From Onchocerca volvulus (lineage: Eukaryota > Nematoda > Chromadorea > Rhabditida > Onchocercidae), in the NCBI GenBank assembly GCA_000499405.2, contig HG738137.1, positions 26,403,832 through 26,467,831 of the forward strand: DNA of 64,000 nucleotides, given 5' to 3'. This document shows, piece by piece, positions 26,097 to 38,800 of this stretch; position 1 is the first letter of the stretch, and each line of letters begins with the position of its first letter. The translations under genes were made by a program, and so were the position numbers. Under the pieces are notes generated by a model, which saw only the letters and a list, made by a program, of their open reading frames with translations, made no database searches and was not told the DNA's origin.

Positions 26097-27577
26097 AGCC
26101 GCAATATCCAAAAAGATGCGAATCAGAAGTGAATAAAAAGTTTATGTTTACGTTGATATTTCGAAAAATCGTCTTACAACAGCAATATATAGTCCTTTTA
26201 ATTTCAAAGTCATAATTCTAATAGCTAACACTCAGCCCAATTATAACCTGACTTATTTAAGCAACAGCTAGAATTTGCATAATCTTATAGCATAAAACTA
26301 AAAAATAAGAGTGAAATTAAGCCCGTAGGGTTATATTTACAACATAATTGTAAAGAAATTTTAGCTAATTTTTAGGCTGAAAATCCTTTCTCCTTGTTCT
26401 GAACTCTTCTAATCACTAATTGCTACCGAAGAAATAAAAGATTTTATTATTTCGATAGCGTTCAGTGATTTAAAAAAAAAAAAGAATTTTGTGATATTAA
26501 AAAATCCATATAGAAACTTATAACATATCAACCTTTTCATTTAAGTCCTGCAAAGGAATTTTTTCCAGGATAATCCAAAACTGACTTAAATTTCAATAGA
26601 AATCTACAAAAATAAGTTAATTATTAACTACCTAATCGAAAGAAGCTAATGAAACTTTTGAAACAGAAATGAATGCAATGTCAGAAATGCTTCCAAATAT
26701 CACAAATCAATTTCTTCTTTGTTTTTTCTAGTAAAATTAGTGATTCTGGAAACAGAAAAGATATCTGAAACCAAATCATAATTCGCCCCTATATCATTAT
26801 GAATTTAAATCAAATTTTCGAAAGAGAATAAAACGATTAAAAATAAGTTTGAAAGTTTTCGAACCTTTGTAAAGACAGACAGAACGACGGGAAAGCGATA
26901 ATTATTTTATGAACAAAGAAAACACAGAAGAAAAAAGCAATGAATTCATCAGACAGATTCAGTTTAACATAAGGAATCATATGACACTGCCTACGAAATT
27001 CATTTTAGTACCTTTCTATGTTCGAAACCTGCCATTTCCAAAACTCTTATAAAAGTTATTATACGATATTTTTTTTAGCTGACTTTGAATACGATAGAAC
27101 GCAAACACAGTAACAAAGAAAAATTGAAAATTTTCGAAATATAAAGAATCATTTAAATAACCAATTTTTGAATTCTAGGACTAAAGAATATCATTCATTC
27201 TGCAGTTCTAACAGCGAGTGACCGCGCATAATCAAGGCTTCTTTATGCAAAAATCGGTTGACTGCTAAACATTTACAAAGAAAAAAAAAAAAAAAAAAGA
27301 AAAAACTTCAATCTTCGTGTATAAATGACTTTAACGTAAAATTCAATTAATAGTCATCATTCTACATAAAGAATATTTACGATAAAACTTCTTACAGCTA
27401 TTTATGCATTACAAACAATTTAGGTCACAAATATGGCATTTTTGCTTTTTCAAAAAAAATTTTCAGTAAAAATTCGGAATTTCGATTAAAGCCAAAATTT
27501 TATAATATAAGCAGAAAAAGAAAAAAAAGAAAAGCAACGGTAACATGATTAAAAATCATTTATCAAATATTTTGCAA
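26097..27577. other. Intergenic region between two convergent genes
   Basis: The plus-strand membrane-protein gene and the minus-strand pfd-6 end towards each other. AATAAA-type signals lie at about 26130 and 26434 on the plus strand. No exon, RNA gene or mobile element is apparent. Confidence 0.5.
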
Positions 27578-29272
27578 TCATTTCGTTCGTAATCGTTGAG
27601 TTACTGCGTTTTGCAACCTCATAACTGTTTGCTTCTGATTTTCTTGCTTCGTTGCAGCATCTGCCATCAGCTCTTCTAACCGTTTTCTATAAATAATTTA
27701 TTTCGGATAATATACTAAATCAACACGATTTCAAACATTCAATATTTGCGCAGTTTCATAAACGGGAGCAACTATTTTAATTGACTCATACAAATTTCAT
27801 ATATACAGTTTTGGACTTCTATCAATTACTCTATCTTTCAAATACAAAAAACAAATGCTTCACATAATTCTGTAAATTCCACAAAAAAACTTTCATCAAA
27901 TCTGAAATACGCTCTTAGCATTTTCAGATACGGTATAAGATGTAACAGTTCCCATACTAATACTATTCCATTCTCCAGAAAACATTAAATTCAAATTAGA
28001 ATTTCAAATTTTGATCCGCTGAACTAAAGAATGCATCAGATTTGAATTTATTGAATTATATTATTTCTCTTTTTCATAACCTGCGTAGCATGTAAGATGT
28101 ACAAAATAAACCCTTTTCCTTACTCCTAGAATATGTCATAGTAAATTAGGATGAAAATCAAAAGAAGCTTACATTTCAGTTGTGATATAATCTATGCGTT
28201 TTTCAACGTTCTGTTTTGCTTCGATAAGATTTTGCTTAACTAGCGCTGGCCCAATCAATTTGTATACCGTTGCACCATCTTCTAAAAGATCAAGCTCCTG
28301 AAATGCATAAATCACGGAGTTGAAAAAAAAAATGAGATTATTTTCCAATTTCATAAAATCATTTCCTCAACAATGCCTATATTCTTTAATTACAATAAAT
28401 ATTTTGCATTCATTTATCCTCTCTCGTTAACAGTTACAAGAATAAAACAATAGTAAGATATATAAAGCAACGCGATTAGAAAACATAAGCACATGTATGA
28501 AGCACTGAATATGGTAAAATTTTGTTTTTTTGATAAAAAAAATTTTATCAAAAAAAAAGAGAAAAATTATGCTAATTATAAGAACAGATCTTGCAAAATA
28601 AAATACCGCACTTTCTCTCCTATTCTATCCTCTTCAAAATAGATATGATGATATAATTGCCATTTTTTATTTTAATCTATTCACTAGCCGAGCTATTGGG
28701 ATTACATAAAAAATTTATTTAAAAAAGAAAAAAAAAATTAAAGCTATAAAGAAAAATGCAGAAAAAAGACAAGAAAACTTACAGTTTTTACTAGATTATT
28801 TTCCGTTAATTGCCCTTCAAGTTGCTGACGATTATGAACATTTTTTTCGCGGTCTATAAATAACAGATGAAAACAAATATTGCTTATCAAAACAACATAA
28901 AGCACCATAGTCTACATAATCTCTCAACAATAAATACATTGCGATAAAGACATATGCATAAATAGATCCCATTTTTTCTTTGCTGAATCACCCATCAAAA
29001 GATTGATTTTTCTATGTTCCGAAAAGCCTCCCAGAATGTAATATCAAATCTTGTATTTCAAACTATATTTTGTCTATCGAATGTTAGTTAATATCGCCTC
29101 GGTAAAAAAAATTACCGAAATATTTAATAAAGTTTTTGATTAGAAAATCAGAATTTTAATAAGTACATTATAAGTTAATAAAACAAAGAAACCGATAAAA
29201 TTACCAACCTTTCTCGAACTGTTTATATTTAGCAAGCTCTTCATCGAATTTGCTCATAACAAGATCACCCAT
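27578..29272 (-). CDS. pfd-6: Prefoldin subunit 6, 4 exons, 122 aa
   Basis: Prefoldin is a cytosolic hexameric co-chaperone that delivers unfolded actin and tubulin to the CCT chaperonin; subunit 6 is one of its four beta-type subunits. Exons 29209-29272, 28783-28853, 28173-28297 and 27578-27686 add to 123 codons in phase. The family signature is clear: ELAKYKQFEKD, then QLEGQLTENNLVK, then VYKLIGPALVKQNLIEAKQN and VEKRIDYITTEIKR. The N- and C-terminal helices form the expected coiled coil around a central beta hairpin. Length matches the family (about 125-130 aa). An acceptor (gatggtttcag) lies 15 bases upstream of the ATG and suggests trans-splicing. A second in-frame ATG (MSKFDEE) is five codons downstream. 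Confidence 0.95.
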
Positions 29273-29292
29273 TGTATCCCCCGAAACCTGAA
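29273..29292 (-). promoter_or_regulatory. Probable trans-splice acceptor of pfd-6
   Basis: The minus strand reads ggtttcag, then gtttcgggggataca, then the ATG. With no visible upstream coding exon, this is a likely spliced-leader acceptor. It could allow pfd-6 to be processed from a transcript that also carries com-1 upstream, but the 1.3 kb gap is long for a nematode operon. Confidence 0.45.
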
Positions 29293-30558
29293 ACCATCCA
29301 ATGCGGTGATGATACTAAATGGTGGGTAAATCTAAACCATGAATTTTTTTATAAGCAGCTGACCTACTTCGCTGAAGTTCATTTAGAAATCAGGTCTCCA
29401 TATAATCAAGTAGGAAACATATTTTTATCCTTTAGTAGCTCTTTAAGTCATTTAAAATGGCAATTTTAAAATTTTATTCATATCAGTCATTACCTTGTTT
29501 GAAATGATATCATGACATATATGATGTAAAACTCTGAAGACATTCGAAACTTGAGATATGTTTGAATTGAAAAATTCATAAATAATGGAATGAAATTTGA
29601 AAATTTAAAGAAATTCACACAAATAAAAGAAATAAACAAGGTAATGCATAGGAACACATAGAAAGAAGGTGTAAAATAGTTGAGCAACAAGGATGAGTAA
29701 ATGTAAATAAAACAGGCAGCATAAGGAAGTAGTTTTCAAAAGGCAAGTAAAAAGATCGGTTAGTAATCATAGCACTAAACAAAGTGAAAAACAATTTAAT
29801 AAAAACATTGGCAATTCTCTTTTAACTAAGCGATATTGTAGGAAAAGTTGGAGTTAAAAAAAGGTGATCCGAATTTTCATATATCATCAATTTTTAATCC
29901 CGATTTCTCTAATCCAGAAAAATTATCAATTAAAAAATTTGACTCGGAGGTATTTTCCTGCTGCAAAAAATAATAAAAAATGGAGAAATAAGAGAAAAAA
30001 TAATTGCAGAGAAATTTATATTATCAGTTTGATATATATTGTACCAAACGATTGGATTGCTTAGGAATTTCGAAAAAGTGAAAATGTAAAACGAATGAAC
30101 CAGTGAAGGAAAGAAAAAACGATTATTCATGAACGATATCAACAATATCTATTCAAAAAAATTAATCACTGAAGCTTCTAGGTTTTGGGAAATTCTGGGA
30201 CAGTCTTACGAAGAATATAACAACAAAAATATTTGAATGCAACATGAGAATTATCTACAATAATCATTCAGGAAATTCCTAGGAAAGTTGCTAGATTTCA
30301 TTAGAATTTGAAAATCTAGATATTTCCAAATCCCAATCGTTAATGTTATTAATAGTTTAATCATTTAGTGTAGTAATAACAATGAATATATATCAAACGA
30401 TCAATATATCGATTTTTAAAGAAAATGCATGTTACCAACTACATATATCATAAACTATCAATGAATTGCTGTATGCTACACCTACCTATATTTAAAACAA
30501 TAATTCACATTGCATAATGCAAAAATTTCAGTAAAATAAAATGAAAATAATTTAATTT
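29293..30558. other. Intergenic region between com-1 and pfd-6
   Basis: AT-rich. Both neighbours are on the minus strand. The plus-strand open stretch at 29272-29469 lacks conserved motifs and a clear donor, and I do not call it a gene. No RNA gene or repeat is seen. Confidence 0.45.
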
Positions 30559-32434
30559 CTAAGTGAAAAGTCTACGCCGAGCACATCTCTTCGCCTTATA
30601 CTGCGGATAACGTGTTTTAAGACTAATCGGTGAATTGCTTTCAACAATTTGTCCACGTCGACGCTGCTCTTCTCTGTTTGGCATCCCAATCTCCCAGTAG
30701 TGTTCGGGGGTAGATGGTTCCTTTTCAGTATTTCTGTGTTTACTAACCTATAAAGAGTATGGATGAATTAAGGCATACAATGTCAAAGTTTGTTCCTAAA
30801 TACCATTTTTCCAAGCGAAAAATCGTAAAATACATATAAAGACGACTGACTTAAATCTAAACAACCAATAAAGTAATTTATTATGAAACGAAATTAGATT
30901 TAAAATATAATCAAACTAAAATAATTCAACATATCCATGCAATCCGCATCTATACCCAATATATCAACCAAATTCTGCCTACAAACAGATTAAGAAATAT
31001 CACTTATATCATTGCAGATATACTGTTTTAAAAATCTGAGTACATAGCCTAAACAGAATTTAAACTAACCTGGTCAATCCGTTTACTACGTTCATCTTGA
31101 TCTAATCCCAAGGCTTCGTAATAACTCGCGCAACATCGACAATCGAAACCATGTAATAATCGTCGTTCACTCTTTTTTCGTCGAACTTTACCATCATCAT
31201 TAAATCGTGATGTTAGCTCATTATCTACATATTTTCGGTCATTTCGAAGAAATGTTGGTGAGAATATTGCTTTCATTAAAGAACGTGTATGTTGCGACTC
31301 TGGAACAGCACAATACCCAACTATGTTACTTCGATTCAGTACAGTTGCAAGTGACATTTGCTTCAGTGTTTCTGGTTTTTGTAATGTGTCCGGAGGAGAA
31401 GGCGTAAGCGGAAGAGAAGAATCATCAGATAAGGAAGGAATAACATCCAGTTGATTTTCACTTGTTTCTTCTTGATTAGTAGAGGTTACAGGTAAAGTTA
31501 ATTTTAACATCGATGAATTCTGCAACTCTATGATATTTTCAGATATCTGGTTCGTATTCGCTTGTGGAGATATCTGTGGTGAAATCTGCAGAAATTCTGA
31601 TATATTTTCATCTGGGTATTTTGTATTGGAGGTTAGCCTTTTCAATTCTCTGGAATCATAACTCGAGAAGATCGATTGAATCCCAGTAGAGCTTAGAGCT
31701 TTGTCGGTTGAATCCCAATAGAGCTTAGAGTTTGTTAAAGAGTCTGACGAAACTTGCGATGAGAATGAACCATTGATAGTTTTTCCTGCATTTTTATTGT
31801 AGTGCTTCTTTGCCTTGTCCGTGGGATTCAATTTTTCTGGAGAAATGTCCGGGCTAATATCCAACCATAGTGCATATTTATCTGCATTAACCGGTTTCGG
31901 TTTCGGCGGTGGTTCGAACCAATTAATCCAACTATCCAAGGTGCCGTTACAACGTCGTCGCTGCGTAACAGTTCGACAATTCATCGGTAACGGTTGAGTA
32001 GGAAGAAGAGGTGATCTGTTTTGTTTTTCTTCGGTATAAACTTTCTTCGGTGTTGTTAGATCGATGATTTCAACGGATTTCGGTGCTTTTGGAATATCAT
32101 CAATTGTATTGAAAATATCACATGGACTTTTGCTTTTTTTCAAACCTATTTCCAACAATGGTTGGGAATTTTCTTGTTCAGTTGTAACATCCAATGAAAT
32201 TCCGGAAATTTTTCGTAATTTTTCATGATCTTCATTAAGAGAGATTGGCGAAGTAGTAGCATTCAAAAATGAGATATCACCGAATGAATCGGAATTTTCC
32301 GTGGCATTAAGAGATTCTCTGTTGGATAATGCCACTTTGGCAGTCGATGAATATAGGAAAGAATCCATGAATGGTACTGATGATATTATTACAAACGGTA
32401 GCAATAGCACTGAAGAATGCGTAGCAAACAAAAC
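30559..32434 (-). CDS. com-1: CtIP/Sae2/COM-1 DNA end-resection factor, 2 coding exons, about 495 aa
   Basis: The C-terminal domain matches the CtIP/Sae2 family, the cofactor of MRE11-RAD50 that starts resection of double-strand breaks and acts in meiosis in nematodes. Visible: RRLLHGFDCRCCASYYEALG (CxxC-like pair), then SKHRN, then STPEHYWEIGMP, equivalent to the conserved cysteine pair, RH motif and TPExFWE-GFP of human CtIP. Exon 31070-32434 joins 30559-30747 in phase. The middle is low-complexity and rich in SP/TP sites (DISPDISPEK, SLPLTPSPPD), possible CDK sites as in CtIP. The frame stays open to 32521, but the extra N-terminal residues are strongly hydrophobic and unlike a nuclear protein. 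An excellent acceptor (ctatttctgcag) ends at 32435, and the first ATG after it gives MDSFLYSSTAK at 32368, which I take as the start. The N-terminal tetramerisation coiled coil of CtIP is not visible. Confidence 0.85.
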
Positions 32435-32885
32435 CTGCAGAAATAGAACAGCAAATGTCACCACAATTCTGAGTTTCAACTCGTGGTGAGGATAATTATT
32501 GAATGACAACTGATCAATCAATAATCCTTGCTAATGAAGGTTCTTCGAAGAGTGAAAGCCATTGAGTTTGAATAGAAGTGTTCAGTTCTAGTAAGGAAAA
32601 ACTGAAGATTAAAACATCATACGTATCCTTTATTCCATTATTTACGAAACACACGAAAGATCTAGAGCCACATCAACAAACCACGCCACCACATAACGAA
32701 ATTAATCACTTAAGCTTTCTACAATTGCGCCCAAGAAAGCTTTTTCGGTACCAATGGGCAAGTGAAATTAATCTGTTGTAATTGGCTTATGTTTGAATAT
32801 AATTATTATGTCTTTTTATCTATTAATTTATTGTTCTGCTCTTATTATTTACCTGTTGTTAGTAGTGGAAGTTGCAGAGCTGTAA
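32435..32885. promoter_or_regulatory. Short head-to-head intergenic region between com-1 and ints-2
   Basis: com-1 (minus) and ints-2 (plus) start outwards about 0.45-0.52 kb apart, so the region probably acts as a bidirectional promoter. A short plus-strand open stretch (32762-32944) overlaps the ints-2 start in another frame and is not called. No core promoter motif is obvious. Confidence 0.45.
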
Positions 32886-35800
32886 ATGATAAGCCAAGAA
32901 CCACAACCGGTATATGTTGCATTGAAGAATGGCACTTTCATTGATAATATCGATACATTCGATCTCGAACAAATCCAGCCATTCCTACCATCTCTTTTGC
33001 TTTGCTCATTTTCATCGGCTTGTATCTTTTCGGATGAATCACTGGTTAGTTTGTTTTTCTAAGAATTTCTTTCATTTTTAAGAAAAAGCAAATTTTCTTT
33101 TTACTCCTGGAGGATTGGGGTTTTTTTTTTACCAGTTATTCTGAAATTTTCTTTGTTTGAGAAAGGCCGAAATTTTTTTTCAGTATGGTGAAAATCTTTT
33201 ACCTGAAAGTAATGTAGTTGCTCTTCGAAAAACTTGAAAAGGTATGCAGGAGATTCGGGCTTTTCCATTTTCCGGGTTATTCAAGTTCTCGCTTCGAAGA
33301 AAACTTTTCTCCTTACAAAATTTCAAAATTCTGAACGTCCCGAATTTCAAATTGAAAAATCGTGGAAGCCCAAGATCATATGAATTTTACTTTCCCTAAT
33401 TAGCAAGGAAATAAGTTAGAAATAAATAAGTGGCGAATTAAGAAGAGTTAGTGTGTTGTCAATTGGTGATTAGTGAGCAAATAAGTCACTAAATTTCAGA
33501 ACAAATAGATGAAATAAATAATTATAAAAAAATAAAATCCCTGTTCAGGAATCATAAGATAGTGGAGGCGAGGTTTTAACACATAACACAACAATCGGAA
33601 TGCTATAATTATGATTTTTTTTGATTTCAAAAATTTTGAATGAAATATGATCATCACTGAAATTAAATTCTTATGATTCAGTATTTTCTGAAATTTTTTA
33701 GGACCAACTTCGACGTCGTTTATTGGAATTTCCCCAGTGCAATGCGTTGTTTCAAATTCTGAATGCTGACGTTGGGGCAGTGGAAAATGATTTAAACAAA
33801 GCGACAGTAGAGGATATTGAAAATGTTTGTAAATTATCGTTTGAAACCGCATCGGCACAAATGAAACTCAAAATTATTGCATTTCTACTAGATCGAAGTA
33901 AGAACTTTCCTCAGTTTTCATACTTTAGTCCTAATTTATTTGTAACTTTTAAGTAGAATGTAGAAAATTTTTGTTATTTAATTATGTCGATCAAGACAAT
34001 CGATCTACCTATATAACTGTGTATGTTCAAATAATATTTTTAATGCGTTGTCAAATATGTGTAGCTCAAAATATTATATCAGTAAATTTTATTTGTTATT
34101 GAAAAAGTTTTATTAAAATGGGATAGGTTTAAAATAACTTTGTGGATGTAGTTCCAATAACTATATATTTTCGAATAATTTGTTATAAATTCAGTAATTA
34201 GTTGATTGAGTTGGATTGCTATAAATTGATTAATATAACAATAGGGATGAAATAAGTCAAGATGATCAATAATCTACTAGTTGAAATGTTATGAAATAAT
34301 TAGTTCATACTTTTAAAGCATCCTTGATAATATAAAATTATATTATAAATCAGAAAAAGAGAAAAAAGAAATGCTTATGCATTATTGGTAACGAAAAAAT
34401 AGCAATGAAAATGTGCCAACAATTTTGTTTATTTATTATTAATTTATCTTTTGTGAATTCAGAAAAAAATATAAAATTGCTAGAATTTGTATCACTCATT
34501 TCTATATCTTCTAGTGTTAAGGAATGTGACTCTCTGATTTAATATAAATATACTGTATTTAAAAAATTTTTGATTTGATGTTAAAATCAAAAGTTCGCTT
34601 AGCCAATATTCTCAGGTGTGCTGTAAATGGAGCTTATTTTTTAGTTGCAAGAAATACGGATATTGCAACGAATTTGGATATTTTTGAACAGGAATCAACA
34701 TTAGAAGAAGTTATATGTGCGATGACTATATGTGCCTTAAATATGCCAAATCGTTTTGACCCAACCTTAATTATTCATTCCTTATTGGCAATACCTAATG
34801 CCGTAACTGTGATCACTATGGTAAACATTAGAAATTGATTGATCAAAATGCGGAAATTTATAATTCAGTTATATTCGGTTTGCTATTGGCAGTTATTGAA
34901 CGATTCAAATGCAACTGATTTCATTAATTCAGGGAAATGCGATTGATAAAAAATTAATAGAATTTATTTTCTTATAGCTAATATGTAATGTTACCGACTC
35001 ATTGGAATCTACTGTTGACTATTTATTGAAGACTCAGTTACTGGATGATGATAATATTATTACGAAAAACAGAAACAACTTACTTCTAAAGGTTTGTTGG
35101 ACATAACAAAAATGTTTAATATTGCCTTCTCATTTTTTCCATCCTTTTTTATTAAATTTTGCGAAAACTTAGTACAGATTTAGAATTATATCACTAATTA
35201 AATTACTATATTCCAATAAATATTTTATGCGCTTATCGTCGATATCTAGACCAAATGAATTGGCTATCATTATCATAAAACATGTTTGAATAACCATATC
35301 GTGTTGTTTTATCTTACGAAGCGTTATTTTGAACAACGGATTTATACATAAAGTACCACATAGCTCTATGTAATTTTACTGTTTCTTCAGTTATTTATCA
35401 AAATTTGAGGTTTATAAACTGTTGTTGTGATTAATATAATTATCCTTATTCATGGTAGTCTATATATGGTAGCTTGAAGGGTGCTTGAAGCATTAGATTT
35501 ATAATAATTTTAGGGACATTGTCAAAGACTTTCGAATTAGTAGGATAATCTTGTACCTCCATTGCTTTTTTGTTTATTTGCTTATTGTTTTGACTCCTCA
35601 CACTTTTTAACAAGCTATTCATATAAATCTTTGTATTCAAGCTTTTAAATTTCAGCTGCTCTCTATAGATCCATATCTTGTTGAACCAAGCATCTCTCAA
35701 CTGTTGGATGCAAACACCTCAAATGGCAATAGTTTGGCATTGATGTTAATATGTGTTTGTTTAAGTAGCACCAAGTTGATAAACAACTTACTTTGCGCCC

Positions 35801-38800
35801 TGTTGAACAAGCATTCCCTGGATGTCTTCATTCATCGATCGTCCGACAAACCGGCTGTGAAACTTCTGCGCGATCGAATTTCCGAAGCTATAAATACATT
35901 TTCATTGAGGTTTGCAGTTTTTTCAGTATTTTAATTTCCTGTGAAGTATATGTATTAATTATTGTAAAATTCATCTTGTATACATTGTGAGTTACGAATC
36001 AGATAATTTATGATATGTAGGCAAGTGTTGGAAAGAAAATCTGATTAAATTTGTATGATTTGGTTTGTGGATTTGTTGGATTGGAATTGATTCTTGTTGC
36101 TATTGTGACTCGGAAGGTCAGCAATAAATGTCGGGAAAATCTTGTTTGACAGAGACGAATCCTTTTAATATTTATTGACTGATGGAAGAATAACTGTTGG
36201 CAACAACAATATCAGAAAATATCCAGATGAATTGATTACTAAGTTATTCTTTTCTTTATCGCTCGTGTTGATCGGGATTTCGAACTGTTGTTGTTGAAGC
36301 ATCGATTTGGGTCGTTGTAGAACTAATGTGGAAACTAAATCCGATCTCTTCGGGGTTCCTCCTTCTTTCCTGATTTGCAATTTGTTTCTCATGATTGGTC
36401 AAATCTCGCTTTTTGAATCGGAGCTTTTTGGTGTAAATATGTTTATCATTAATCAAAGTTTTTGGTAATCATGTCTTGTTGGTCCATTTGGAACTGTTAC
36501 CGCGCTTCTTGAGTTTTAACACTTCTTGCTTATAATAAATCATCCTTCGGATTTTTCGACAGCAAATTAGGATGTATTCTCAAAGATTTTTGATCTTATT
36601 TTGAAGAAATTAGAATAAGTTGATGTAAACTGTCTAAACTGACATTCAGTAAGTGAAATGGATTAGTTTGGCTACTAAAATTTGAACAACAGAGAGTTTC
36701 GTCTTCCATGAATTTTTTATAAGAGTTGATTAAGTCGCATGAGTGATTCTGATCATCATTATGTTGCCAAGGAAATTAGCCTTTAAATTCGAGAAGAAAA
36801 TTTTCAGCTCATTTTAAAGTAAAACAATTTTTGATTCGTAGCAAAACTTGAAAATGATTAGATATGATTATGATTACTGCAGTACGACAAATGATGGTAC
36901 CGAAGCTACCTTAGCTCAGTTACTGGCAATTCTTCGTATTAACGCTGGTATGCGTCTGAGCTATGATGAGGCAAATTCTTGGTTGCTCTTTCTTACTCGA
37001 ACCGATCTAGACGACGATCGATATATAATGACTGCATTATCTGTAATCATCGCTTGTCCGCAATTAATACCGTAAGTTATTTTGTTACTTCTCGCTTTTG
37101 TTGCTGAAATCTCCCAGTTATTTTCAACATCAATATTCTGTGGTATCTAAAGGTCAACAGATTGAAGGTATTAAAATATTGGAACATGTATTAAGAAGTA
37201 CTGGAGTGATCGAATTCAAAAGTCAAAATCCGATGATTACGTTATTTTCGTACTAACCGGTGATATTTTTCTACTCTCTTTTTGTCTGTTTTCTGTCCAC
37301 TTTTTGTAGAAAAAATATGAGTTTTGACTCTTGAATTTCGATCCAATGGGCCCCAAACTCCGGTCGAAAACATTAAATCAGTTGTTTGCAAAAAAGAGAT
37401 GTCATGATATATATAGCCTTCGAAAAGCAAGCTCCCCATTGTGCTATAAATATTTGTGATCTATGATCTTTTATAGTCTAAATTTTCCTTTAGTGTTTAT
37501 AGAATTACTATACATAAAAAGAGCAAGTTGATTATGAAACTATGAGCTGACCAGTGTTTTACTATTGCTTGTTTGAAGATCGCATCTCGGTGATGAGAAA
37601 GAAGTGGAAGCTTCAATTATAGCATTTCTGGATTGGCTTAAGCAACGAGCTTCATCTAGCGCCTCTCCAACTTTGCAACAATTCTTCATTTTGTTATCAA
37701 TTCATTTGCATGCTGGACAAAGTGAACAACTTGCTGCTCTTATTTCTAGTATTCTTGCTGTCAAGGTACTATTTTAGATACTATTAATTTCGGATAACTT
37801 TAATCTATGCAATTTTATTGATCCGTTCATACTATACTTGCATTGTGGAATATGTAGATTCCCACAGTCCGTTTTTGATAAACCTGGTTCCTATGCTATG
37901 ACAAGGAGATAATCGATATCACTGAAGTATAAGAATAAAAATAACTAATACCATCGAATCATGAATGTAACATTGGTTGTTTTTTTGTTTTTGTCTTATG
38001 GTACATTGATTATTTTTAATTTTACCATTCTTATTCTTGGCATTACTAGGTTAATTTGTTTCTGAACTCTATCATTTGAATGATTCTCTGAATGCGCTAC
38101 TTTTACTTTAGTTTTTCCTTCCTAAATTGGTAGTATTTTTTTTTTTTTATTTATACAGTATGTTTAAGTATGCAGTACAGAATTGCTTTTCTACAAAATT
38201 TCCAGATTACCATAAATGTTCGGAATCTTACAACATTGAAAAATTTGTTCATGCGGCATGCTATGACTGAACGTGATATAGCAGAACGTGCTTCGCAGAT
38301 GCCCGTTACTCGTTCCCTCAATTCTCATCACCAAGGATTTCTCCCAGCTCATTGCATCACTCAGCTACTTTCAACTAATTCATTTTCGAAACATGCTGTT
38401 CCAATCCAGGTTGTCCCAAAATGTCTTCATTAATCTTAAAATAGGTTTATAGTTTGTCCTTGAAGTCGTTCTCATTTCCTCATCAAATTCACCAGTTCTT
38501 TGAATGGATAGAAGTAATCTATAATTATGAATTCTCACTGATGGCAATTCAAACTTGATCTTTTTATAATATTTAAAATTAATTTGTAAATACTTCAAAT
38601 TATGAACTACCCTTTTAATTTTCCGAATTCCGCATTTTTAACTTGATTTGAAAGAATAAAACTATTCCGCTGTATTAATCTAAAAGAGAAGATAATGTTT
38701 CAATCACTTTTCTATGAAAAATGTGGTTAAAAAATTTTTTGCAGATTTTCAATATTTTAATTTTTGTTTCAATCTTTTTACTTTTTATTTTCAAGTTATT

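Noticed and set aside
31911..31930. ggttcgaacc, resembling a tRNA T-loop
   Set aside because: It is inside the com-1 coding exon and no acceptor stem or anticodon arm surrounds it.
32301..32489. Plus-strand frame with many NxT/NxS sites
   Set aside because: It lies antisense to the 5' end of com-1, has no splice signals and no conserved motif.
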